Shown: one piece after another, positions 45,334-55,669 of the stretch
How the letters are laid out: each line of letters starts with the position of its first letter
Numbering within the stretch: the first letter of the stretch is position 1
DNA from: Plumapathes pennacea
Lineage: Eukaryota; Cnidaria; Anthozoa; Antipatharia; Myriopathidae
DNA length: 64,000 bases
Reading direction: 5' to 3'
Assembly: GCA_964036295.1 (NCBI GenBank)
Contig: OZ038464.1
Coordinates: 12,138,001-12,202,000 of the forward strand
Translations under genes and position numbers: made by a program
Notes under the pieces: model-generated
Told to the model about the DNA's origin: nothing
The model's input: the letters and a program-made list of their open reading frames with translations, nothing else
The model's database searches: none

Positions 45334-45567
45334 CTGTGAAAGTCAAGGGCTCCTTTCAAAACAACGGCAGATGTAAGATTGTCGATAACACGGTCGGTAT
45401 ATTGTCGGTGCGTTGTCGGTGTGTAACTGGTAAGCAACGTGGTTGGAATGTAGTCGGTACGTAATTGATATGTGGTTGGTAACGCGTTGGATATGTGGCC
45501 CGCAACGTTACTCATGTAGTGTATAACTTCTCACAAGGAAATGATATTTTTGTTTTAAAAAGGATAT
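45334..45567 (-). other. U12-type (minor spliceosome) AT-AG intron of SHMT
   Basis: On the minus strand the donor is |ATATCCTTTT, the exact U12 consensus. The acceptor is CCCTTGACTTTCACAG|, with a TTGAC branch motif whose A is about 10 nt from the splice point, as U12 introns require. Joining there restores [11 protein letters not shown] in frame; no GT near the exon end does. 234 bp long. Its middle is a degenerate repeat of gtcggt/accgac words (45,380-45,510). Confidence 0.82.
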
Positions 45568-46084
45568 CTTTGCCTGTTTTCTTGCTCACTCCTTTGACTC
45601 CAACACGATAGAAGATCATTCCAGCCCTACGAAATTTAGAATGCCTTTCTTAACCTTTCACTCTCAAAAATTCAATTTTATCCTTTAGCGTTTTACCAGG
45701 GATATATCATACATTATTATATGGCTCACCAGTCCATGGTGGAAATGGAGTAGTCTGATTGGCTCGTTAGCGGTCCGTATTTTCTTGTACGGACCAGGCA
45801 GACGGACCGGGCAGATGGACCGCTACGTCACAGTTAATTTGTTTGTCAAAAGTTTCACACACGAGGTTGTGCAGCTCTTTGGTTTCGGTAAAAGGTGTCG
45901 GCTAAGTCTGTGCTCAACCAAAGCGGTGCAACGAGAATTTGTAAAGGAGATAAATCCATTTCACAGGGAAAACTTTCAGTTTACAAGCCACGGAAAACAG
46001 TTTGGAGAAGAAGATTCGACCTGTATTGCCGGTCTTTGTGGCATCGTAAAAGGCAGATTAGCTCGTTCTCTAAAAAATCGAACG

Positions 46085-46560
46085 GTTTAACGTGAAAGGA
46101 AAGCAAAGTGATCGGCCAAAGAATGTGAACAGTCACCGTGAACGGATCTGAGAAGGTACAGTGTTTGTCGGACACTGTTTTGTAATTGTGGCGCCGCCAG
46201 CAGTAGCTGTGCTGTAAACACTGCAAGTATGGATTTCACAATGAATGAAAGTCGTTTTATTTCAAAATCATCGAAGATTTTACGGAACTGATGTTTATCT
46301 TTACGATGATGGACGAATAGTCTACGAGAATTAAGCCGCCGAGAGATCGGTAAGTTTTGATGTTTACGGGAGGCCATTGTGATATTGAATTTCAGCCTTC
46401 GGCTTGATTGTTTTCTTTGAATGCCTGTGTGATGATAAATGCATTCGAAAAAATAGAATTACGTTTACTGTTTTGAGCTGCAAAGCGCCTGTTTATTTTC
46501 AAACAAGGAAAATTTGAAAAGTCGAAAGAACGCTAAACTTTCACGTTTGTCATTACGGGT
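46085..46560 (+). repeat. Dispersed repeat family member
   Basis: Matches 8080-8760 (and about 31,690-32,060 reversed): gtgaacagtcaccgtgaacg, ctgtaaacactgcaagtat, gaattaagccgccgagagat followed by cggtaagttttg. The conserved ..gatcg|gtaagt looks like a splice donor or the end of a transcribed first exon. No protein recognised. Confidence 0.55.
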
Positions 46561-46811
46561 TTATTGAGTGACTGTCACTGTAGATACGGCTTGCACTTAA
46601 AAATAGTATTCAACTAAAATCATACAGTAAATTAGCTGCTTCTTTCTGTCAAGTATTTTGAGTTGAGGAAATTGGAGAGCTACATAACTAGGAATCAATT
46701 TTCAATAGTTGAAACGCCGGTTACGTACGCACGCAAACTGGTTAAGTGCTTCTTGGTGCTTATGTCTTATGTTTTGCAGCATAAAACAGTGAAGCCATAT
46801 AATAAATCATT

Positions 46812-46962
46812 TATTGACCGAGCGCGAGGTCCGTACGGGAGAATAATGCTCTCGTTCTCTTTTTACGTGTTTATGAACCTCGCCGCGGCGGCTCGGTCCA
46901 TAAACACGTAAAAAGAAAACTCGAGCATTATTCTCCCGTACGGACCTCGCGCTCGGTCAATA
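46812..46962. repeat. Near-perfect palindrome, ~68-bp arms
   Basis: tattgaccgagcgcgaggtc, cgtacgggagaataatgctc, ttttacgtgtttatg and exact inverse, with the loop tcgccgcggcg. Among the most symmetrical sequences in the window, so probably recently formed or inserted. Confidence 0.9.
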
Positions 46963-47360
46963 AGATATATGTAAGGAGAACTTGGTTTTTGATGGTTTGC
47001 TTAGATGAACTTGATTAGACTATTAGTTCTCACTTCATCACTCGTACATTTTCTTCTTGAAAGTTGGGAGAATCTGCATTTTGAGCTTGAGAGTGAAAGG
47101 GTAAAACCAAAGGACTTAATACAGTGTCAATCAGAGAAGCCGTTATAACACTGTCAAACGAGAGTTGCTATGAATACCTGGTGCCTCTTAGAGTCTTGTG
47201 GGTCGTCGTTGTAACCACATGGACATCATCAAAGCAACTGGGAATAACCTGGAATAAAAAGAGATGAGAACGTTCTTAGTTAACCAGGCGCGAAATCAAT
47301 ACACGTTAACGCGTGTATTTGACAAGTTGGGCCATTATTGGCACACCACTAAACGGACTC

Positions 47361-47566
47361 TTAGACCCTGTTTATATTTTAAAAAAGTTGATCGGGGGCC
47401 TGAGTCACACTCCTGTCCGAGTCACCCTGTGATTTGCCATGCAAACGCTCGCTTCGGTATATGTTTTAAAGAAACGTATGAATGGTTGGCGCACCCAGGG
47501 TGACTCGGGGAGGAGGGTGACTCGGGTCTCCGGGCAAACATTTCCCCGTATAAACAGGGCCTGATT
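47361..47566. mobile_element. Miniature inverted-repeat element (CCCTGTTTATA ends)
   Basis: Ends ttagaccctgtttatatttt and ataaacagggcc, with inner mirrored gactcgg/gagtcac words and two copies of agggtgactcgggg. It sits just 5' of the first exon of the SHMT C-terminal half, near the break in that gene. Confidence 0.6.
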
Positions 47567-48045
47567 TGACAAAAATCTGCAAAACGTTTCAGATAAAGAT
47601 GTCGTAAAAAACTGGAACACTACTTGGTCATCGGATTAAAGTGTGGTTTAAGCGTATGGGAAGATTGGCCCGACGCGTAAAATACACTTGTAAATTTTGG
47701 CACCTGGGTCTCCCAGGGTGCGTCAGTTTTCACATAAAACCAAACACATCGATGAGAGATAGAATGAACTGCACTGCTCTGTACTGGTTGTTTATTTGTT
47801 AAATAGGTCTTTAGCTTTCTTCTGAGAAAATTGTTCAGTGAATACCATTATCTGTGAACTAGTGGTAAATTAAGCGAATTTTCACCATGGGCGGGTACTT
47901 CAAATACTATGAAATTTTGGCTGTGATTAGTCTGAATGTTGATCTTTTAAACTATCGACTTTCCTTTTGGGGTCTGTGAGCGTTTCTTCTAAAAACGTCA
48001 GCGAAATTACTTGATTGCCGTTCCTCTTGCCCTATTTTAATCTCT

Positions 48046-49257
<1,212 letters not shown>

Positions 49258-50087
49258 ACATTAAAATAGAAATGACGTAGATGCATTTCGATGCACAAAT
49301 AACGGATGTGATACGAGACCGGACGTAGTAACTGCGATTGTTTTACTTGCATTTCATTCCCTTCAACTACTGTGCGTCGAGATTTGAACTGTTTCCGTTT
49401 TTTTCTAAGCACTGGCTTCAATTTTCTTGTTCTTTTGTATAATATATAGTTCTGCACGGTAAGCTTTGAACAATAGCACTTTAACCAATTCTACATCCGG
49501 CTTGATATTTCTCTTACTACACTCATAAATGCATGATTTTCCAACTATTATGCTGTAGTTCAAAAACTCATTACTGTTATTTTAGGCCTACAGTCAAGAG
49601 TCAGAGTAATTCTACTCTGAGAACAGTCATACCAAAATATTTTGAAATTCATTCGTTATTGTTAAATAACAGATGTAATAAGATACCGGAAGTAGTAACT
49701 GCAAAAGATCTTCCTGTTATCAGCAGCAATGTGATATGACTTAGTCAACTTACATTTAATGGGATCGATGCAAAAGTGAAAGTTTACCTTTCTTAATGGA
49801 GGTATAGTGTTTTTTTCTCGAAACCCTAATTTAGACCAAAAATACAATTTTCGACCCTATATTACACCTGTATTCCAAAATTTTCGGCTACCACGATTTT
49901 CGCGCTGTTTTAGACCTTTATCCCAGAAATGTGCACTCTATATCAGACCAATACCAAAATAAGCAAATTCTGATACCCTATACCAAACCAAAGAGAAAAA
50001 ATACATGCCCTATTTCAGACTAAAATGATTGAACCCTTTCTAGGTTGGCGGATGTGTGTCCTTTGTTGGTCAGACTTTTAAATATGT
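49258..50087 (+). repeat. Receptor-array spacer upstream of receptor 5
   Basis: Standard spacer in + orientation (cgagacgcacagtag side at left, quasi-repeat block 49,800-50,035). The hairpin and CCAAT block are missing: 'gattgaaccctttctaggtt' joins the quasi-repeat block directly to the leader, a deletion of roughly 0.6 kb compared with other units. Confidence 0.7.
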
Positions 50088-50374
50088 TTTTACCACAACA
50101 CATTAGTTTCTCGCTCTCTGATTGGTCGATTTACCGTGGTAAATAAGAGTCCAGACAACGATGCTGACGCCAGCATGTCACGTTTTGCAGCGAAATACAA
50201 CAAGTTTCCTGTATATTTCTAAATGCTGTGGTAAAAAACAAATTTCCACTCGTTTCCCTTGGTGCGGACTCACTCGGCGAAGCGCCTCGTGAGTCCACAA
50301 CATTTTGACCATGTGATGACGTAAATCGTGGTAAATAAGAGTCCACACCACGGAAAACCAGTGGAAATTTATTA
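50088..50374. mobile_element. Insertion in the receptor 5 leader
   Basis: Other units read ttttaaatatatgtatatacc; here 287 bp intervene. It contains two copies of cgtggtaaataagagtcca and a hairpin ggactcactcggcgaagcgc / ctcgtgagtcc. It brings its own CCAAT-like tgattggtcg. Class unknown. Confidence 0.55.
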
Positions 50375-50445
50375 AATATACCGGACGCAAAGGGTACACA
50401 GATGGTGGACACATTTCACTTGAACAAACAACTAATTACCATCAC

Positions 50446-50577
50446 ATGGGAAGTAGTCTTCAGTATCAGTCACATGCAAAGTCGGCATTGAGCTTAGACC
50501 TCCAAACATCAGGACGCAGTCCCGTCGCCAATATCGTTGTAATTTCAAGCATCTTCCAACCACCCGAACCCATTTAA
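50446..50577 (+). promoter_or_regulatory. Upstream ORF of receptor 5
   Basis: 132 nt, begins MGSSLQYQSHAKSALSLDLQ, stop 22 nt before the receptor ATG. Confidence 0.5.
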
Positions 50578-50599
50578 AACAGCAAAAACCACCGTATTC

Positions 50600-51601
50600 A
50601 TGGCACCGAATAATTCCACGCCGACCAACTCAACGCCAACGGCGGCGACATCGAAGCTGAGCAAAGGCTTTTGTCAGCAGTACCCAGATCCGTTGTTTCA
50701 TACTATAGACACTGCTGTACCGTACATCGTCAATGCTTCTTTAAACGTCCCATCAGCCTTAGTGGCCATTTTCGGTAACATACTGGTTTTCCTCGCAATA
50801 CGCTGCAGCAAGTCCATTCGCTTACCATCCAAGCTTCTTCTCTATACGCTTTTTCTGACGGATTTTACTGCAGGTTTACTCGCTCAGCCGATGTACGTAG
50901 CATTATTGATCATGAAGGCGCAAGCCCTCGTCTTGAACTGTTTCTTGGTGAAGTCGCTTATCTTCGTCGCAGTAATGCTCGATAGTGTTTCACTGCTGAC
51001 AATAACAGCCATAACTTTAGACCGGTACATCGCTGTGTTTTTTCACAGCAAATATAACGAGATGGTCACAACAAGGCGTGTTTGTGGAGTGCTTTTCGTC
51101 ATCGGTTCACTCAGTGTCGCTCAGGGATCGACAAGGCTCTTCAACCAGGAATTGTTTAATCACATAACTCTAGTTGCTTTTGTTGCTTGCGCTATCGTTA
51201 TTACTGTGGCCGATATCAAATTATATCGATGGTTGCGTCAACACAAAAATCGTCATCGCGCCCGGAAAATTAGTGGAACACAAGCCCAAACTCAATCAGC
51301 AGAGGAAGAGACAACAGCTTACACAACGATGTACAAAAGATTGCCAACGACCATGATGTGGATCTATGCTATTTTCGTCGCTTGCTATGTGCCGTACTAC
51401 TGTGTAATGGTGATCACTAGACAATTTCTTGATCATGGAGCTCTCCAACAATGTATTATTGAGTTCTTCTACACTCTTCTACTCTTTAACTCAAGTTTTA
51501 ATCCTTTTGTTTATTTTTTTCGTTTGCTTGAGATCCGGGAGGACGTTATAACACGGCTTCGGAAGTTATTTCGCCATAGTCCATCGAACGATAACACGTG
51601 A
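50600..51601 (+). CDS. Class A G-protein-coupled receptor, array member 5
   Basis: 333-aa intronless receptor with GNIL in TM1, LTDFTAGLLAQP, LDRY, CYVPYYC and NPFVYFFR, C-terminus NDNT. It looks mosaic: the first half has the RCSKSIRL / LNCFLVKSL features of the 3/7/8/9 group, while the TM4-TM5 loop STRLFNQELFNHITLVAFVA matches the 1/6 group, suggesting gene conversion or unequal crossing-over. VAVMLDS in TM3 introduces an acidic residue at a pocket-facing position unique in the window. A replaced upstream region (no hairpin, no CCAAT block) may change its expression. Confidence 0.93.
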   Translation: MAPNNSTPTNSTPTAATSKLSKGFCQQYPDPLFHTIDTAVPYIVNASLNVPSALVAIFGNILVFLAIRCSKSIRLPSKLLLYTLFLTDFTAGLLAQPMYVALLIMKAQALVLNCFLVKSLIFVAVMLDSVSLLTITAITLDRYIAVFFHSKYNEMVTTRRVCGVLFVIGSLSVAQGSTRLFNQELFNHITLVAFVACAIVITVADIKLYRWLRQHKNRHRARKISGTQAQTQSAEEETTAYTTMYKRLPTTMMWIYAIFVACYVPYYCVMVITRQFLDHGALQQCIIEFFYTLLLFNSSFNPFVYFFRLLEIREDVITRLRKLFRHSPSNDNT

Positions 51602-52447
51602 TCTGTGCAGGTGTATACACTAATCAACCGGCAAGATCTGGTAAAGAAAACTAACTGGCGCGAGACCTGCCATTGATAACGCTTTCTTAGTACTGCTTTA
51701 TATACGGTTTGGAGCTCACTTTTCAGAATTAAAAATATACTAAGACATCACATTTCTGTAGTGACTTTCACGTTTCATGCTTAATAATTTTTTTTTAGTC
51801 ATGCTGAGGTTTCAATGTACATAAAAGATATATAATTATACAACCATTAAAAACTGTCGATCACTTCAGCGAAGTGTTTTGCATACGTGTACCAAACGTT
51901 TTTGAAATACCGAATTCTTTACCTGTCTTGTAAAAGGAACTTCATAGAAATAAAAACATGAAAACGAACGATTTTGTATGTTTACTTTGAATCCAATGCC
52001 GACAGAACAAATGGAGCCCACAGCTTATAAACGATACGATGCTCTACTTACAATACTTTTGTATTTTATTTAATTAAAATTGTTAGAGGTTTGAATTGTT
52101 TCCATTTTTTTCTAATCACTTGAATTTTCTTGTTTTTTTTTTGTGCAATATATAGTTCTGTACGGTAAGCTTTGCACAATAACACTTTTTCTCTTCCTAC
52201 ACTGAATAAATGCATGATTTTCCAACTATTAGGCTGCAGTTTAAAATCTCATTAATGTTATTGTAGTAGCCTACAAATGCATACTTTAAAGTCAAAGGAA
52301 TTCTACTTTGAGAACAGTCATATGCAAGAAATTTTGAAATTTATTCGTTATTGCTAAATAACAGATGTAATAAGATACCGGAAGTAGTAACTGCAAAAGA
52401 TCTTGCTATTATTAGCAACAATGTGATATGACTTAGTCAACTTTTTA
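51602..52447 (+). repeat. Receptor 5 3' flank and truncated spacer
   Basis: Standard 3' flank followed by the T-rich and conserved blocks, cut at 'gacttagtcaac' near 52441. The remaining quasi-repeat block, hairpin and CCAAT block are absent before receptor 6, which explains the 2.2-kb rather than 2.9-kb spacing. Confidence 0.75.
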
Positions 52448-52645
52448 ATATTTAAGTAAACATAGAACGTTGACGAGTTAGTTCGCTAGAAACCAACAAA
52501 CACGGTCTCTGTTTTCTATTTCTGTTTGTAGGTTGACGGACGTGTGTCCTTTGTTGGGCAGACTTCTTAATAGATGTATCTACGAGACCCAAAGTACACA
52601 GATGATGGACACATTTCACTTGAACAAACAACAAATTACCATCAC

Positions 52646-52777
52646 ATGCTAAGCAGTCTTCAGTATCAATCACATGCAAAGCCGGCATTGAGCTTAGACC
52701 TCCAAACGTCAGGTCGCAGTTACGTCGCCAATAACGCTGTAATTCAAAACACCTTTCAAGCAACCGAACCCATTTAA
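52646..52777 (+). promoter_or_regulatory. Upstream ORF of receptor 6
   Basis: 132 nt, MLSSLQYQSHAKPALSLDLQ..., stop 22 nt before the receptor ATG. The tail differs (NNAVIQNTFQATEPI) but length is unchanged: indels in that stretch compensate one another. Confidence 0.5.
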
Positions 52778-52799
52778 AACAGCAAACATCACCGTATTC

Positions 52800-53789
52800 A
52801 TGGCGCCGAATAATTCCACGCCGACCAACTCGACGCCAATCGCGACTTCGAAGCTGAGCAAAGGCTTTTGTCAGCAGTACCCAGATCCGTTGTTTAATAC
52901 TTCAGACACTGCTGTACTGTACATCGTCAATGCTTCTTTAAACGTCCCATCAGCCTTAGTGGCCATTTTCGGTAACATGTTGATTTTCCTCGCAATACGC
53001 CGCACCAAGTCCATTCGCTTACTGTCCAAGCTTCTTCTCTACACTTTTTTTCTGACGGATTTTACTGCAGGTTTACTCGCTCAGCCGATGTACGCAGCAC
53101 TTTTGATCATGAAGGCGCAAGCCCTCGACGTGAGCTGTTTATTAGTGAAGTTGCTTACTTTCGTCGCAACAATGATAAGTAATGTTTCACTGCTGACAAT
53201 AACAGCCATAACTTTAGACCGGTACGTCGCTGTGTTTCTTCACAGCAAATATAACGAGATGGTCACAACAAGGCGTGTTTGTGGAGTGCTTTTCGTCATC
53301 GGCTCACTCAGTGTCACTCATGAATCGACAAGGCTCTTCAGCCAGGAATTCTTTAATCACATAACTCTAGTTGCTTTTGTTGCTTGCGCTATCGTTATTA
53401 CTGTGGTCGATATCAAGTTATATCGATGGTTGAGTCAACACGAAAATCATCGTCGCGCATGGAAGATCAGTGGAACACAAGCTCAAACTCAATCAGCAAA
53501 AGAAGGGACAACAGCCCACACAACGATGTACAAAAGATTGCCAACGACCATGATGTGGATCTATGCTATCTTCGTCGCTTGCTATGTACCGTACTTCTGT
53601 GTACTGGTGATCACTGGACACTTTCTTCATCATGGAGTTCTCCAACAGTGTATTCGTGAGTTGTATTACACTCTTCTACTCTTTAACTCAAGTTTTAATC
53701 CTTTTGTTTATTTTTTTCGTTTCCTTGAGATCCGGGAGGACGTTATAACACGGCTTCGGAAGTTATTTCGCCATAGTCCTTCGAAATGA
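52800..53789 (+). CDS. Class A G-protein-coupled receptor, array member 6
   Basis: 329 aa, one residue shorter than its siblings because of a codon loss in the Ser/Thr-rich N-terminus (NSTPIATSKL). Subtype with receptors 1 and 4 (RRTKSIRL, DVSCLLVKLL). GNML, LTDFTAGLLAQP, LDRY, CYVPYFC, NPFVYFFR all present. Substitutions include VATMISN in TM3, VTHESTRLFSQEFFNH after TM4, RWLSQHENHRRAWK at the TM5 end and RELYYTLLLF in TM7. Its unit lacks the hairpin and CCAAT block; the leader is preceded by a different 100 bp (52,448-52,560) also seen at the window end (63,925-63,965). Confidence 0.93.
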   Translation: MAPNNSTPTNSTPIATSKLSKGFCQQYPDPLFNTSDTAVLYIVNASLNVPSALVAIFGNMLIFLAIRRTKSIRLLSKLLLYTFFLTDFTAGLLAQPMYAALLIMKAQALDVSCLLVKLLTFVATMISNVSLLTITAITLDRYVAVFLHSKYNEMVTTRRVCGVLFVIGSLSVTHESTRLFSQEFFNHITLVAFVACAIVITVVDIKLYRWLSQHENHRRAWKISGTQAQTQSAKEGTTAHTTMYKRLPTTMMWIYAIFVACYVPYFCVLVITGHFLHHGVLQQCIRELYYTLLLFNSSFNPFVYFFRFLEIREDVITRLRKLFRHSPSK

Positions 53790-55057
53790 TAACACGTGAT
53801 CTGTACAGCTGTATACACTAATCAACCGGCAAGATCTGGCAAAGAAAACTAACTGGAGCGTGATCCGCCATTGATAACACTTTCTCAGTACTGTTTTATA
53901 CACGGTTTGGAGCTCACTTTTCAGAATTAAAAATATACTAAGACATCACATTTCTGTAGTGACTTTCACGTTTCATGCCTAATAAATTTTTTTTAGTCAT
54001 GCTGAGGTTTCGATGTACATAAAAGATGTATAATTATATAACCATTAAAAACTGTCGATCACTTCAGCGAAGTGTTTTGCATACGTGTACCAAACGTTTT
54101 TGAAATACGAAATTCTTTACCTGTCTTGTAAAAGGAACTTCATAGAAATAAAAACATGAAAACGAACGATTTTGTATGTTTACTTTGAATCCAATGCCGA
54201 GAGTAGAAATGGAGCCCACAGCTTATAAACGATACGATGCTCTACTTACAATACTTTTGTATTTTATTTAATTAAAATTGTTAGAGGTTTGAATTGTTTC
54301 CATTTTTTTCTAATCACTTGAATTTTCTTGTTCTTTTGTGCAATATATAGTTCTGTATGGTAAGCTTTGCACAATAACACTTTTTCTCTTTCTACACTGA
54401 ATAAATGCATGATTTTCCAACTATTATGCTGCAGTTTAAAATCTCATTACTGTTATTGTAGTAGCCTACAAATGCACACTTTAAATTCAAAGGAATTCTA
54501 CTTTGAGAACAGCCATATGCAAGAAATTTTGAAATTTATTTGTTATTGCTAAATAACGGATGTGATTAGATACCGGAAGTAGTAACTGCGAAAGATCTTG
54601 CTATTATTAGCAACAATGTGATATGACTTAGTCAACTTACATTTGATGGGATCGTTGCAAAAGTGAAAGTTTACCTATCTTAATAGAGGCATAGTGTTTT
54701 TTTTCTCGAAACCCTAATTTAGACCAAAACATACGATTTTTCGCCCCTTAATTAAACCTGTATTCCAAAATTTTCGGCTTTCACTATTTTCGCGCTGTTT
54801 TAGACCTTTATCCCAGAAATGTGCATTCTGTATCAGACCAGATACCAAAATAAGCAAATTCTGCTACCCTATACCAAACCAAAGAGAAAAAATACATGCC
54901 CCATTTCAGACTAAAATGATTGAACCCCTTTAGGGAAGTAGATACCTATATGGCTTATATATGGGCCCAAACTAACCTTATTTTTAGAACGCGGAAACTG
55001 AAAGAATATGAAGTGTGGAACGTGTGGAACGTGTGGAAAAGCACCACAATGAAGGCC
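53790..55057 (+). repeat. Receptor 6 3' flank and spacer
   Basis: Complete standard spacer: 3' flank with AATAAA at 53,981, T-rich block, conserved 250-bp block (54,340-54,640), quasi-repeat block (54,700-54,930) and the tatatgggcc segment. Start of the regular ~2.88-kb periodicity. Confidence 0.75.
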
Positions 55058-55154
55058 GGAACACACGGTGCAATACTGCACGCAATATTGAATATTGCGT
55101 ACAACAATTTGGTTGCTGCGTGCAACATTGCATGCAGTATTACACGGTGTGTCC
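55058..55154. repeat. Spacer hairpin, copy 4 (before receptor 7)
   Basis: Same foldback with a 22-bp internal deletion (the gttgg.cacacagtg part), leaving the arms paired: ggaacacacggtgcaatact / agtattacacggtgtgtcc. Note matching changes in both arms: actgca/tgcagt flanks read aatact and agtatt, a paired substitution. Confidence 0.8.
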
Positions 55155-55201
55155 GCACCTTAAGGCAAACAATAGAGTCTTCGAAAATAAAAGGAAAAAC
55201 C

Positions 55202-55348
55202 ATGAAGTTTGGTCAAGCACACGTCATTGGCTATAGTTGTAGACCCGCATTATTACCAATCAGACCACGACTAATAAAGAACACAGAGGAATTTGAAAAG
55301 TTAACCTGTGAGAAATGTAAAAGTAAACATAGAGCGTTGACAAGTTAG
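55202..55348 (+). promoter_or_regulatory. Promoter-like block with 48-codon ORF (receptor 7)
   Basis: ATTGG at 55226-55230 and CCAAT at 55256-55260; the ORF MKFGQAHVIGYSCRPALLPI ... CEKCKSKHRALTS is intact. Followed by cggtctctgttttctatttc, tctttctag, a splice-acceptor-like tract, then gttggcggacg. Confidence 0.5.
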
Positions 55349-55515
55349 TTTGGAAGCAAACACATAAACACGGTCTCTGTTTTCTATTTCTCTTTCTAGG
55401 TTGGCGGACGTGTGTCCTTTGTTGGTCAGACTTTTAAATATATGTATATACCGGACGTAAAGGGTACACAGATGGTGGACACATTTCAATTGAACAAACA
55501 ACTAATTACCATCAT

Positions 55516-55647
55516 ATGGGAAGTAGTCTTCCGCATCAGTCACATGCAAAGCCGGCATTGAGCTTGGACATCCAAACATCAAGACGCAGTCCCGTCGCCA
55601 ATACCGTTGTAATTCCAAGCACCTTCCAAGCATCCGAACCCATTTAA
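55516..55647 (+). promoter_or_regulatory. Upstream ORF of receptor 7
   Basis: 132 nt, MGSSLPHQSHAKPALSLDIQ..., stop 22 nt before the receptor ATG. Confidence 0.5.
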
Positions 55648-55669
55648 AACAGCAAAAACCACCGTATTA

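Larger units (their letters stand above)
41539..47248 (-). pseudogene. SHMT: Serine hydroxymethyltransferase, C-terminal half (eight exons, 5'-truncated)
   Basis: Minus-strand exons: 47178-47248 (VIPSCFDDVHVV, TTTTHKTLRG with the PLP lysine), 45568-45626 (AGMIFYRVGVKGVSKKTGK), 45227-45333 ([34 protein letters not shown]), 44253-44352 ([20 protein letters not shown]), 43615-43658 (GTDNHLCLLDLRPK), 43307-43418 ([20 protein letters not shown]), 42738-42845 (AALTSRNFHESDFEKVVAFL) and 41539-41669 (SFPMPGFDDH-stop). All phases join without a break: 243 codons, about half of a normal SHMT. Splice sites are GT-AG except the intron 45334-45567, which is U12-like. No upstream exons follow to the right; the missing N-terminal half lies at 12.5-18.3 kb in the wrong order. 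Coding here is intact, but the gene as placed cannot make full-length enzyme. Confidence 0.88.

Noticed and set aside
46087..46377. 96-codon minus ORF and similar ones at 8289-8525 and 31793-32041
   Set aside because: These lie within a dispersed repeat family. The frame is not preserved among copies and no domain is visible.
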